Source: Streptosporangium violaceochromogenes (GTDB taxonomy: Bacteria; Actinomycetota; Actinomycetes; Streptosporangiales; Streptosporangiaceae). From it: DNA of 64,000 nt. Below, one piece after another: positions 27,338-35,474 of this stretch. The notes under the pieces were generated by a model that worked only from the letters and a program-made list of their open reading frames with translations, was not told the origin of the DNA and made no database searches. The stretch's first letter is position 1. Every line of letters starts with the position of its first letter. The position numbers were made by a program, and so were the translations under genes. The stretch spans positions 181,292 through 245,291 of the forward strand of contig NZ_BNBB01000007.1 of assembly GCF_014654615.1 (NCBI RefSeq), read 5' to 3'.

Positions 27338-27595
27338 ATGCCGACCACGATGAGCGTGTCCGACCTGGCGCAGGTCCTCTTCACATCCGCGTTGCAGGCA
27401 TCCGACGACCCCTCGCCGGATCAGGTGCGCACGGTCATCGAAGACCGGTTGCGGGCCTGTCACGCCGACATCGCCGAGTGCGCGGCCTGCGTGGCGCAGG
27501 AGGCCGGTGACCACCCCGACGTCTACGAGGCCCGGATGCGCTGGGCGCTGCGCGCGGTCCACCTGGTCGACCCGGCCACCCTGGCCACGGTCTGA
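27338..27595 (+). CDS. Small conserved-looking hypothetical protein
   Basis: The 85-residue helical protein starts MPTTMSVSDLAQVLFTSALQ and contains three cysteines in ACHADIAECAACV-type spacing (about residues 45-56) and a C-terminal RMRWALRAVHLVDPATLATV helix. GAGG lies seven bases before this ATG; an ATG four codons earlier has none. The Cys cluster could bind metal or a redox partner. Unknown family. Confidence 0.65.
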   Translation: MPTTMSVSDLAQVLFTSALQASDDPSPDQVRTVIEDRLRACHADIAECAACVAQEAGDHPDVYEARMRWALRAVHLVDPATLATV

Positions 27596-27617
27596 CCCGC
27601 GGCCCGCGCGGCGCGGG

Positions 27618-27648
27618 CCGTCCCCGGCCTGGGAGCGGCCGGGGACGG
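27618..27648. terminator. Hairpin between convergent genes
   Basis: Perfect 12-base arms (27618-27629, 27637-27648) with a 7-base loop lie 22 bases after the stop of the 85-residue gene. A second structure from repeated GGGCGCCC follows. They separate it from the convergent YcnI gene. Confidence 0.7.
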
Positions 27649-27734
27649 GAACGGCCGGGCGCCCTCGCGAAGGGCGCCCTTCACGGGACCGCCCGGCCGG
27701 AGGGGACGCGCCGGTTTCCTCAGAAGGAGTTTCC

Positions 27735-28514
27735 TCAGGAGGAGCGGCCGCCGCGGCGCAGGCCGAGCACCCCGGCGACGACGCCGGCCACCCCGGCCAG
27801 CAGTCCGGCCCCGCCGAGCAGCCGGGCGGTGCCGTCGGAGGCGTCCGTCCCGGAGGCGACCGGTGTCATCGACGGGGCGGCCTCCGTGGCGGACGCGGGC
27901 GGGCTCGCGGAGGTGTGGCCGTGTCCCGCGCCCTCGGCCGGGGCGGGCGTCAGCCTCAGGACCGGCGCCGGGTGGTCCGGCTCGGAGCCGTCGGCCTTGG
28001 GCGGGTCGGCCCACTTGACGACCTCACCGCCGGTGTAGGTCTGGACGGTGGGGAAGACCAGGCGGTCGGTGTCCTTGGGGAGCATCCCCATGGAGACCTC
28101 GAACTCCTGGAACTGACCGGGTTCGATCTTCCCCCCCGACCAGGTGATCTTCGTGACGGCCTCGGTGATCTCGCCGTACTCGGTGGTGACCGGCGTGGGC
28201 AGCTTGCCCTCGACGACCTTGACGTCCCAGCCCGGCACCGGCTTGACCGAGACGAACGGCAGCGGGTGCTCGGCGGGGAAGGTCACCTCGATCTTGCCGG
28301 TCGAGGCGTCGTCACGCTCGTTGGGGACGCGGAAGGCGACCTTCGTGAAGCCGCCCTGCTCGGCGCTGCCGGGATTGACGGTCACGTGCGCGAGGGCGGG
28401 AAGGGCCGCCCCGAGGCTGAGGACGGCGGCGCCGGCGGCCACCGCCAGGGCGCGACGGTACGCGGGGGGGCGCCTACGGCGCGCACACGCGGGGGAGACA
28501 GGGGAAAAGGACAT
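27735..28514 (-). CDS. YcnI-like (DUF1775) extracytoplasmic copper-binding protein
   Basis: The 259-residue protein has a signal peptide (YRRALAVAAGAAVLSLGA) cleaved after ALPALA so that the mature chain begins HVTVNPGSAEQGG; in YcnI this N-terminal His binds copper with a nearby Glu and Trp. The DUF1775 domain (about 43-190) is followed by a His/Pro/Ala linker and a single C-terminal helix LLGGAGLLAGVAGVVAGVLG that anchors it outside the membrane. YcnI proteins accompany copper import or buffering genes. The adjacent upstream gene encodes the same type of membrane protein found in the PCuAC locus. Confidence 0.92.
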   Translation of the reverse strand: MSFSPVSPACARRRRPPAYRRALAVAAGAAVLSLGAALPALAHVTVNPGSAEQGGFTKVAFRVPNERDDASTGKIEVTFPAEHPLPFVSVKPVPGWDVKVVEGKLPTPVTTEYGEITEAVTKITWSGGKIEPGQFQEFEVSMGMLPKDTDRLVFPTVQTYTGGEVVKWADPPKADGSEPDHPAPVLRLTPAPAEGAGHGHTSASPPASATEAAPSMTPVASGTDASDGTARLLGGAGLLAGVAGVVAGVLGLRRGGRSS

Positions 28515-28566
28515 GGTTTCTCCACTTCGAGGCTTTCGCCACAGAGGGGGTTGGGGGAGGGACGGG

Positions 28567-29130
28567 TCAGGCGGCGGGCAGTGGAGGACCACGCCGGCTG
28601 ACGATGTGACGGAGCGGGCGCCGGACCGGGAGGCGCGGGGCGCGGGGAGGCGCCGCGCGCGGCACGGAGGGGACCGCGGGGGGCGGGAACAGGCGGAGCC
28701 CGGCACTCCATCGCTCTTTGGCCGCCTGGAGCAGGGACCACAGGGCCGCCTCGCCGCGGGCCAGCCACCAGCCGGTGATCAGTGTGGCGGTGAGGTGCGC
28801 CAGGAGCATGCCCAGGCTCTCTCCCAGGCCCTGGCCGTGGGGGTGCGCGGTCAGGGATATCCCCGAGGGGTCGCCGAAGGCGAACAGTTCGTGCAGGAAC
28901 AGCTGCGCGGCCGTGAGGGCGGCGCCGATCGCCACGGTGGAACGCTCGCGTCCGGCGAGCGCCGAGGCCACGGCCGTGATCGTCACGCCGCCGGTCGTCA
29001 CCGCCCACGCCCGGGGCCCCGAGCCGCCCGCGGCCAGGTGGCCGAACGCGGCGAGCGCCACGCAGACGGCCGAGAAGGCGGCCGCTCGTGTGAGGCGTAA
29101 CGGGAGGTGTGCGCGCATGGCGATCACCAT
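28567..29130 (-). CDS. Multi-pass membrane protein of copper locus (copy B)
   Basis: The 187-residue protein has four or five hydrophobic helices and an Arg/Pro-rich tail ending RHIVSRRGPPLPAA. It is a paralogue of the product of 11841-12410 and, like it, lies just upstream of an extracytoplasmic copper-protein gene (YcnI, 52 bases away). Conserved His-containing LTAHPHGQGLGES and the shared tail suggest a common partner. The start could be at 29130 (MVIAM) or 29118 (MRAHL); neither has a strong Shine-Dalgarno. Confidence 0.75.
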   Translation of the reverse strand: MVIAMRAHLPLRLTRAAAFSAVCVALAAFGHLAAGGSGPRAWAVTTGGVTITAVASALAGRERSTVAIGAALTAAQLFLHELFAFGDPSGISLTAHPHGQGLGESLGMLLAHLTATLITGWWLARGEAALWSLLQAAKERWSAGLRLFPPPAVPSVPRAAPPRAPRLPVRRPLRHIVSRRGPPLPAA

Positions 29131-29191
29131 CGTCTCACGCCGGCCCGGCGGCCCGCCGGGCCCGGTCGGGCGTCTCACGCGGGCGCCCCGG

Positions 29192-29227
29192 ACGGATTTA
29201 CGGACGGGTTTACAAACGGGTTTCGCG
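29192..29227. repeat. Three 12-bp direct repeats in a divergent promoter
   Basis: Imperfect copies of ACGGGTTTACNN begin at 29192, 29204 and 29216. They lie between copy B of the membrane protein and the small acidic protein gene, so they may be an operator array. Confidence 0.6.
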
Positions 29228-29403
29228 AATGGCCTTTATGGGTGAGCGAAAGGGGCTGATCTGGGGTTTTTCCGTATGAATATCCCGGGTGGTGCCGGTG
29301 ATCCCTTGGCTGAGGGCGTGCCGAGGAGCCCTTTACACGCCCATGACTCTAACTGTATGTTGTTGACCAATCACCCTACGCATTCAAAGGATAGAGGTGA
29401 GCC

Positions 29404-29613
29404 ATGCCCGACAACGGCACCGAGAACACGCCCGATCCCCGGGTGGCCTTCGCGGACGCGACGGCGGCCGACACGGGGGAGACCAACGCCCGCCCCGGCA
29501 CCGCCGATCGGGTCGCCGTCGCGGCGAGCGCCGACGACCACCTGCCTCCCGTGGCCGACCAGGACCTCGACGCCCGCCCGCTGACCCAGCGTTTCACGGA
29601 ACCGGAGGAGTAG
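29404..29613 (+). CDS. Small acidic protein, partner of DUF1036 gene
   Basis: The 69-residue product (MPDNGTENTPDPRVAFADAT) is acidic, rich in Ala, Asp, Thr and Pro, and predicted disordered. GAGGTGAG is just upstream. TTGACC (29363-29368) with an AAGGAT-like -10 fits a promoter. The next gene starts three bases after its stop, with its Shine-Dalgarno inside this gene's last codons, so they are one operon. No family is recognised. Confidence 0.65.
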   Translation: MPDNGTENTPDPRVAFADATAADTGETNARPGTADRVAVAASADDHLPPVADQDLDARPLTQRFTEPEE

Positions 29614-29616
29614 ATC

Positions 29617-29961
29617 ATGCAGCTGCACTTCCGCAACCGTTACACCCACAAGGTGTGGGTCGCGATCATGTTCTACAGCCCCGACGGCTGCCGTGACTAC
29701 GGTCAGTGGGGCACCCGCGGCTGGTGGGCCATCAACCCCGGGGGCGAGGCCTACGTCCTCAACACCAACAACCGCTACGCGGCCTTCTACGCCGAGGCGT
29801 CCAACGGCGCGGTCTGGACCGGCCCCTACGGGCCGATGTACGTCTACCAGAACGCCTTCGACTCCTGCCTCAACATCGGCAGCACCGCGGCCCGGCGCGT
29901 GGGCACCCGCCTGGTCGACATGAACGGCTACTCCCGTTACTACGTCAACCTCGTGGCCTAG
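29617..29961 (+). CDS. DUF1036-domain protein
   Basis: The 114-residue protein is Trp/Tyr/Asn-rich and matches the DUF1036 pattern: KVWVAIMFYSPDGC, GTRGWWAINPGGEAYVL and a late Cys in AFDSCLNIG. Two cysteines (about residues 26 and 87) could form the family's disulfide. Unlike many DUF1036 proteins it has no signal peptide here. Its role is unknown; the family is beta-rich and often exported. It is cotranscribed with the 69-residue acidic protein. Confidence 0.8.
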   Translation: MQLHFRNRYTHKVWVAIMFYSPDGCRDYGQWGTRGWWAINPGGEAYVLNTNNRYAAFYAEASNGAVWTGPYGPMYVYQNAFDSCLNIGSTAARRVGTRLVDMNGYSRYYVNLVA

Positions 29962-30325
29962 GGGCCGTTTCCCCGGGTGACATCCCGGGGCGCCGCGGTT
30001 CTCACGCGTCCGGCTCCCCGCTCCTTGAGCGTCGAGGTGCGGAGCATGGACGCCGCACACGAAAGCCGGCGTCCGCGGGTGACGGCGGGCGGTGGTGATT
30101 CGTCACCGTGACGCCCGTTCACCTGTGATTCGGCCGTCGGATGTACGCCTCCCGCCGTTGACAGCCAGAGCCTTCCCCTCGCCTGTCGCCGGTGCGCCGC
30201 TCCGCACAGTGTTCCGGGGTCGGCGGCGGGAGAGTCTTTTCGCCGCGCAGGTCTGCTCCACCGGCGGCCTGCTCCACCGCGCGGGGGCACGGCCGATCGG
30301 CACCTGGAGCCGCGACCGGCTCCGT
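29962..30325. other. Convergent intergenic region
   Basis: This 364-base region separates the DUF1036 gene from the convergent ABC ATPase gene. A short stem GGTGA-4-TCACC occurs near 30094-30107. I see no gene. Confidence 0.45.
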
Positions 30326-31099
30326 TCAGGAGGGCGGGGAGGGGGCGGCCCCCTCCGTGTAGAGACGGGCGACCACGTCCTCGATCGACCGTTCGTCCGG
30401 GACGGTGGCCCGCAGATCGTCGAGGGTGCCGTCGAAGGCCAGGCTGCCATGGTCGATCAGCATCACACGACGGCAGAGTTTCTCGACGTCGCCCAGGTCG
30501 TGGGTGGTGAGCAGGACCGTGGTGCCCCGCTCGGCGTTGAGGGCGCGAAGGAAGTCGCGCAGGGCGACCTTGCTGACCACGTCCAGGCCGATCGTGGGCT
30601 CGTCGAGTACCAGCACGGCGGGGTCGTGGAGCAGGGCGGCGGTGATGTCGCCCCGCACGCGCTGGCCCAGACTGAGCTGGCGGACCGGCGTTCCCATGAA
30701 CTCGTCCAGGCCGAGCAGATCCGTCAGCGCGCCCAGCCTGGCGCGGAAAACTTTCTGATCTACATTGTAAAGATGTCGGATCAGCTGAAAGCTGTCCCTC
30801 AGCGGCAGGTCCCACCACAGGGTCGTCCGCTGGCCGAAGACCACGCCGATCCTGCGTGCCAGGGCCGTACGGCGTCGCGTCGGATCGAACCCGGCCACCC
30901 GCAGGCGCCCCGAGGTCGGTGCGAGGATGCCGGTGAGCATCTTGATGGTGGTGGACTTCCCCGCGCCGTTGGGGCCGAGACAGCCGACGAACTCCCCGGC
31001 CTCGATCGTGAAGGACAGATCACGTACGGCGTGCACCGTCCTGCGGGCGCGGCGCCTGCCCACGGTGAACGAACGGCCGACGCCGTCCACTTCGATCAT
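30326..31099 (-). CDS. ABC-2 exporter ATP-binding protein
   Basis: The 257-residue ATPase shows Walker A GCLGPNGAGKSTTIKML, a Q loop VVFGQRTTLWWDLPLRDSF, signature LSLGQRVRGDIT (where the usual LSGGQ is LSLGQ), Walker B AVLVLDEPTIGLD and LLTTHDLGDVEKL. The FGQRTTLWWDLP loop is typical of the viologen/antibiotic exporter subgroup that works with two different ABC-2 permeases, as here. It follows the second permease gene by four bases. Confidence 0.93.
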   Translation of the reverse strand: MIEVDGVGRSFTVGRRRARRTVHAVRDLSFTIEAGEFVGCLGPNGAGKSTTIKMLTGILAPTSGRLRVAGFDPTRRRTALARRIGVVFGQRTTLWWDLPLRDSFQLIRHLYNVDQKVFRARLGALTDLLGLDEFMGTPVRQLSLGQRVRGDITAALLHDPAVLVLDEPTIGLDVVSKVALRDFLRALNAERGTTVLLTTHDLGDVEKLCRRVMLIDHGSLAFDGTLDDLRATVPDERSIEDVVARLYTEGAAPSPPS

Positions 31100-31103
31100 G
31101 TCG

Positions 31104-31946
31104 TCAGCTCCCTGTCGAACGGTAACGGCGGACGCCCGCCCGCCAGGCGAGCGCGGCGGCGCCGGCGAGGACCGCCGCGGCCAGCGGGGAGGCGAAGCGC
31201 AGCCAGGACGGCAGGCCGAAGGGGTCCTGTCTGTCCAGCGCGAACAGCGCGGGCTGCCAGTTCACGAACGCCAGCGGGATGACGAACGTGACGCCCCTGA
31301 CCAGTTCCTCGCCGTAGACGCTCAAGGGGTACTGGGTGAGCGCGCTGCCACCGTAGGTGAAGGCGTTGGCCACCTCGGGCGCGTCGGTGAGCAGGAACTG
31401 CAGTGCGCCGCCGAGGGTGAAGATCGAGGCGAAGATGACGACCCCGCACAGGATCATCGGAGGGATGATCCATGCCCTGCTCCAGGGCAGATCGAGCCGG
31501 GACAGGGCGATGGAGAGCACGACCACGGCCTGCAGGACGCGGCCGAGGCGCTGTACGCCGAACCGGTCCACGGCTGTCTGGACGAACACGCCGACGGGGC
31601 GGATGAGCATGGCGTCGAAGCCGCCCGTCCTGATGTGGTGGCTGAGGCGGTCGGCGTTCCCGAAGAGCATGTCGCCCAGCGCGAACGACAGGCCTGCGGT
31701 GCCGTAGAGGAACATGACCTCGGCCGGCCCGAATCCGGCCAGCGAGCGGGTGTGCTCGAAGATCACCCAGATCGCCACGACGTCGAGCGCGTGGACGGCG
31801 AACGAGCCGATCGTCATCGTGATCAGCGGCCCCGGATACTGGGCCGAGGCCCTCAGCCACGTCCAGGCGAGGAGAAGATACGTCCTGACCGTGCCGGCCA
31901 CGGCCCGGCCGGCCCTTCTCGTCCGTGAGGCGGGCGCGTCAGCCAC
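31104..31946 (-). CDS. ABC-2 exporter permease (second subunit)
   Basis: The 280-residue membrane protein has six helices and the ABC-2 pattern (MLFGNADRLSHHIRTGGFDA, LIRPVGVFVQ, and the late YPLSVYGEELVRGVTFVIPLAFVNWQPA). The GTG start overlaps the first permease's stop by eight bases. It is the middle gene of the permease-permease-ATPase operon; the substrate is unknown. Confidence 0.92.
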   Translation of the reverse strand: MADAPASRTRRAGRAVAGTVRTYLLLAWTWLRASAQYPGPLITMTIGSFAVHALDVVAIWVIFEHTRSLAGFGPAEVMFLYGTAGLSFALGDMLFGNADRLSHHIRTGGFDAMLIRPVGVFVQTAVDRFGVQRLGRVLQAVVVLSIALSRLDLPWSRAWIIPPMILCGVVIFASIFTLGGALQFLLTDAPEVANAFTYGGSALTQYPLSVYGEELVRGVTFVIPLAFVNWQPALFALDRQDPFGLPSWLRFASPLAAAVLAGAAALAWRAGVRRYRSTGS

Positions 31947-32733
31947 CCTGGATCACGACCTTGTGGCGGGCGGCGCGGGTGGCCAGGGCACCCAGGGCGA
32001 GCAGCGCCGCGGCCCAGGCGGCCTGGAACCCCAGCGCGTCGGCGACCTCCCGTTTGCCGAGGTAGAGGTCGGCGGGGACCTGAACCATCGCCGACCAGGG
32101 GAGCGCCTCGGCCAGGGTGCCGAGCCATCCGGGAAACAGGTTCAGCGGCAGGACCATGCCGCTGAAGAAGAACGTCATCACCAGGGAGAGTGACTGGGTG
32201 CCCCTGTCGTCGACGACCCAGCAGGCCGACAGCGCGACCAGATAGCGCCAGCCGAAGCTGACGATCACCCCGAGCGTGAAGCCCGCCGCGAAGGAGAGCC
32301 AGGTCACCGGGTCGGAGGGGAAGACGAGCGCGAACAGCGCCGAGCCGATGAGCGTCGGCGGCAGGCTGCGCATCAGGAACAGGTAGGCGGCCCGGCCGAG
32401 GTCGTCGGCCAGGCTCCACAGCTGCAGCGACGCCGGGCGCAGGAGGTCGACGGCGACGTCTCCCGTCCGTACCCGCTCGGCCAGCGTCAGGCCGCCACCG
32501 AACACCTGCATCGGCCCGATGAAGGCCTGGCTGAGGAAGCAGAAGGTCACGGCGTCGGTGACGTCGTAGCCCGCGAGCCCCGGCCGGGCCCTCCACAGGG
32601 CGATCAGAACGTAGGCGCGAAGGACGCCGAAGACGGTGTTGGTGAAGGCTCCGGCGAGGGCGGCGGCTCGGTAGGTGGAATGACGGCGGAAGCCGTACCC
32701 GGCGATACGCGCGTAGAGGGAGAGGGAGAAGAC
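31939..32733 (-). CDS. ABC-2 exporter permease (first subunit), start codon missing or unusual
   Basis: From 32548 leftward the frame has a GTG and encodes 203 residues (VTFCFLSQAFIGPMQVFGG). The frame is open further upstream to a TAG at 32740-32742 and this extra part reads YARIAGYGFRRHSTYR, AAALAGAFTNTVFGVLRAY and VLIALWRARPGLAGYDVTDA, which is exactly the conserved N-terminus of this permease family. Yet the extension has no ATG, GTG or TTG. AGGAGG lies at the TAG, placing any start near GTC or TTC codons about 32733. The end given is approximate. The gene may use a rare start, or its start codon has been lost. Confidence 0.7.
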   Translation of the reverse strand, partial: VFSLSLYARIAGYGFRRHSTYRAAALAGAFTNTVFGVLRAYVLIALWRARPGLAGYDVTDAVTFCFLSQAFIGPMQVFGGGLTLAERVRTGDVAVDLLRPASLQLWSLADDLGRAAYLFLMRSLPPTLIGSALFALVFPSDPVTWLSFAAGFTLGVIVSFGWRYLVALSACWVVDDRGTQSLSLVMTFFFSGMVLPLNLFPGWLGTLAEALPWSAMVQVPADLYLGKREVADALGFQAAWAAALLALGALATRAARHKVVIQGG

Positions 32734-33090
32734 GGCCTCCTACAGGGGCGTCGGGGCGGCACCCTCATGATCGCCGGTGTTCCCTGCCGGGGCAACGGGT
32801 TTTCCCCGCCGCCGTCCGTGCCCCTCACCCGCGCCCTCTCACCCGTGCCCCTTCGCCTGGTTCCTTCATCCGCGGCCCTTCGCCCACGACCCGGCGGTGA
32901 GGGCGGCGGGAGGGGGGCGGGAGGGGGGGCGGGCGGACCCGAAAAGAGGACGAAGGAGGGCGGGTGGCCTTACCTGGCGGCATGATTCGCCTTACCTGCC
33001 ATACCTCTTCCGGAAGGTCGGGCGCGAAGGCGGGGCGAATCCCGTCACAGTGTGCTTGCCGTGTACCCGTACGAGAGGGCTCGACCAAGG
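32734..33090. other. Divergent region between ABC exporter and kinase
   Basis: This GC-rich region holds the upstream side of the exporter operon and of the Ser/Thr kinase gene. Several short GGGCGG runs occur; I see no gene or clear operator. Confidence 0.4.
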
Positions 33091-34686
33091 ATGGCTCATG
33101 GTGGAGGCGGCCCCGCGTACGGCATCCCGCCGGGAGTGCGGCCCCTGGCCGAAGGCGACCCCGTCGTCATCGGCCCTTATACGCTGCTCGGGCGCCTCGG
33201 CGTCGGCGGGATGGGTGTGGTCTATCTGGCCGAGCGCCCCGGCGGGGGCATGGTCGCCCTCAAAACACCGCATCCGTCGCATCTCCACGATGCCACGCTG
33301 CGCGCTCGCTTCGTGGAGGAAATCACTTTTTCCCGACGGGTGGTTCCTTTCTGTACGGCCGCGGTGATCGAGGACGGCGCCGACCGCGGCCGCCCCTATC
33401 TCGTCTCCGAGTACGTCCCCGGGCCCGCGCTGTCGGAGGTGATCGCCGCCGGCGGTTTGCTACCCGCGGGCCTCGCCTACGGCGTCGCCCTGGGGGTGGC
33501 CGCCGCGCTGGTGGCGGTGCACGAGGCCGGGCTGGTCCACCGTGACCTGAAGCCCGGCAACGTCCTGCTGTCGGAGGCCGGGCCCCGGCTGATCGACTTC
33601 GGTATCGCCCAGGACGTCGACGCCCTTGTCGCGCACACCCAGGCCGGGCACGTCATGGGCAGTCCGGGCTGGGTCGCCCCGGAGCGGCTCACCGGCGGGG
33701 CCGCGCTGCCGGCCTCCGACGTCTTCTCCTGGGGGTGCGTGGTCGCCTACGCCGCCACCGGCCGTCACCCCTTCGGCGCGGGTGACGTCGACGCCCTGTC
33801 CCGGCGTGTCCTGCTGGAGCCGCCGGACGTCTCGTCGGTGCCGGCCCCTCTGCGCCCGGCCGTCGAGGCCGCCCTCGCCAAGGACCCAGCCCTGCGGCCC
33901 CGTGCCGCGGACCTGCTCGGCGCGCTCCTCGCCGCCGGTGGCGTCGGAGACTCTCCCGGTCTCGACCCTCTCGATCCGCGCCGGGCCGTCGCCGACGTGC
34001 TGGCACGGGCCTGGCGGCCGATGCCGTACGCCCGGAGGGGCGGCCGGACATCCCCGGTGACGCCCGCGGGTCCCGAACGGTCCGGAAGGCCCGCCGGTCC
34101 CCTCCGCGGGGCGCCGCCGCGTGGGAACGCGCTTCTTTCGCGGGTGCGCTTCGCGGTGCTGGCGGCGGTCGCGGTGGCGGCGGTCGCGGTGGGTGCCGCC
34201 GCGCGCGGCGGCACCGGGGAGGACGCCGGTCCCGGCGTCCTCGGCCGGGTGCCGGTGGTGATGCCGGCCCGGGAGTCGACCGCGAGGGCCACCGCCGGCG
34301 TTCTTTCGCCGGGCGGCGGCAGGAGGGGCGCCCCGCCGGCGGCACCGACCGGCACGCCCGTCGCGGGGCGGCGCGACGCGGTCCGTACCGTCTCGGGATC
34401 ACCGGTGAACGGCGAGAGCCGGGAGGGCCGGCCGTCCCGCGGGCGAAGATCGGCCGGCCCCTCCGCTGAGGGGGAGCGGCGGGGCTGCGCGAGCGCGGTG
34501 GCCGGGCGCGGGAGGGCGTGCCCGAAGCTCCCGGGTGACCCCGGGCCGTTCCTTCCCCGGCCCCCTCAGGCCGGGGAGCAGGAGGAGGACGATCCGGGCG
34601 CGCTCCCGTCCCCGTCTCCGGCCGTGACGGCGCCGGTTCCGCAGTTCTCGCAGGAGGCGAGCCCCTCCGCGCAGCCCGGTGGCTGA
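33091..34686 (+). CDS. Transmembrane Ser/Thr protein kinase (Hanks type)
   Basis: The 531-residue protein has a cytoplasmic kinase domain with GRLGVGGMGVVY (residues 34-45), catalytic Lys58 (MVALK), HRDLKPGNVLL (Asp152), DFGIAQ (Asp169) and SPGWVAPERL, so it should be active. A single helix near 350-370 (AVLAAVAVAAVAVGAA) separates it from a Pro/Ser/Gly-rich extracellular tail with no PASTA repeats. ATG 33091 is chosen although its Shine-Dalgarno is weak; a longer frame from 33052 has no better site. It is divergent from the ABC-2 exporter. Confidence 0.92.
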   Translation: MAHGGGGPAYGIPPGVRPLAEGDPVVIGPYTLLGRLGVGGMGVVYLAERPGGGMVALKTPHPSHLHDATLRARFVEEITFSRRVVPFCTAAVIEDGADRGRPYLVSEYVPGPALSEVIAAGGLLPAGLAYGVALGVAAALVAVHEAGLVHRDLKPGNVLLSEAGPRLIDFGIAQDVDALVAHTQAGHVMGSPGWVAPERLTGGAALPASDVFSWGCVVAYAATGRHPFGAGDVDALSRRVLLEPPDVSSVPAPLRPAVEAALAKDPALRPRAADLLGALLAAGGVGDSPGLDPLDPRRAVADVLARAWRPMPYARRGGRTSPVTPAGPERSGRPAGPLRGAPPRGNALLSRVRFAVLAAVAVAAVAVGAAARGGTGEDAGPGVLGRVPVVMPARESTARATAGVLSPGGGRRGAPPAAPTGTPVAGRRDAVRTVSGSPVNGESREGRPSRGRRSAGPSAEGERRGCASAVAGRGRACPKLPGDPGPFLPRPPQAGEQEEDDPGALPSPSPAVTAPVPQFSQEASPSAQPGG

Positions 34687-34710
34687 TCGCCGGCGCCGGT
34701 GCCCGGCCGG

Positions 34711-34808
34711 GGACTCAGCTCTTCTTGCGCCGGCGGATGAGCGCGCGGTCACACCGTGCGAGCATCGCGGTACGCCGGACTCAGCCCTTCTTACGCTGGC
34801 GGATGAGC
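34711..34808. repeat. Duplicated 3' end of the HU gene
   Basis: Two 32-base copies (34711-34742 and 34777-34808) differ at three positions and are 66 bases apart, so they stay in the same frame. The right copy is the real end of HU (LIRQRKKG stop). The left copy reads LIRRRKKS stop on the same strand. It may be the remains of a second HU gene or a tail duplication. Confidence 0.8.
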
Positions 34809-35068
34809 CCCATGAAGCCGGGACTCGGCTTGAACCGTGCCGTCCAGGTCTCGGCGATCTCCAGCGGCTCACCGGTCTGGGGGTTGCGCCCGGACCGGGC
34901 CGGTTTATGCACGATCTCGAAGGATCCGAACCCGGGGATCGCGACCTTGTCCTCGGCGGCCACCGCCGTCTGGACCGTCTTCAGGATCGCCTCCAGGGCC
35001 GCGGCGGTCTGCCGCCGGCTGAGCCCCGCCTCGGCCGCGGCCTTCTCGATCAGCTCGCGCTTGTTCAT
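34781..35068 (-). CDS. hup: HU-family nucleoid protein
   Basis: The 95-residue protein has the full HU fold: MNKRELIEKAAAEAGLSRRQ helices, the beta-arm VAIPGFGSFEIVHKPARSGRNPQTGEPLEI, and a C-terminal basic tail. Length matches bacterial HU, without the long Lys-rich tail of mycobacterial HupB. Two in-frame ATGs lie further upstream (35086 and 35101), and no start has a clear Shine-Dalgarno. It would bend DNA and compact the nucleoid. A duplicated copy of its last ten codons follows. Confidence 0.92.
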   Translation of the reverse strand: MNKRELIEKAAAEAGLSRRQTAAALEAILKTVQTAVAAEDKVAIPGFGSFEIVHKPARSGRNPQTGEPLEIAETWTARFKPSPGFMGLIRQRKKG

Positions 35069-35203
35069 GGGGATAGTTAACGCCATCTCCACCGGGTTCA
35101 TCGAGCCCGCCCATCGCCCGGGACGCTTTTCCGGCGCGGACGCGCGGGGCGATGAACGGGTTCCCCGGCTCTCTCCCGGGCGCGGGCGTGAGGGGACGGG
35201 AGT

Positions 35204-35240
35204 GGAGCACCCGCCGCCGTGCGGTGGCGGCGGGTGCTCC
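35204..35240 (-). terminator. Strong hairpin after the 35-residue gene
   Basis: Perfect 15-base arms (35204-35218, 35226-35240) with a 7-base loop lie seven bases beyond the stop of the 35-residue frame on the minus strand. This is one of the most stable hairpins in the window. Confidence 0.8.
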
Positions 35241-35247
35241 TCGTCGT

Positions 35248-35355
35248 TCAGCGGTCGGACTGGGCGGCCAGCCGTTCCGCCTCCCCGTACAGGGCCTCGA
35301 CGAGAATGAGCTCCAGCCGGAGATCGTCGTCGACGAGGCCTTCCAGAACTTCCAT
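35248..35355 (-). CDS. 35-residue small protein with ideal ribosome site
   Basis: The frame MEVLEGLVDDDLRLELILVE continues ALYGEAERLAAQSDR and stops. It has a perfect AGGAGG five bases before its ATG and a strong hairpin directly after its stop. The peptide is acidic and could form one amphipathic helix. No family is recognised; the signals make it a likely real gene. Confidence 0.65.
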   Translation of the reverse strand: MEVLEGLVDDDLRLELILVEALYGEAERLAAQSDR

Positions 35356-35474
35356 TCGGGCCTCCTGACTACTCAGGACGCCTCAAGAACCGCGAAAGTT
35401 CACACCGATCCCGAAAGGGGTGCGACCGTGATCAAATCCGGCCACGCCCGCGGGTGGAGGCGTGTTCCCGCGCT

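Noticed and set aside
30092..31282. Long plus-strand frame across the ABC ATPase
   Set aside because: Antisense shadow of a clear ATPase gene.
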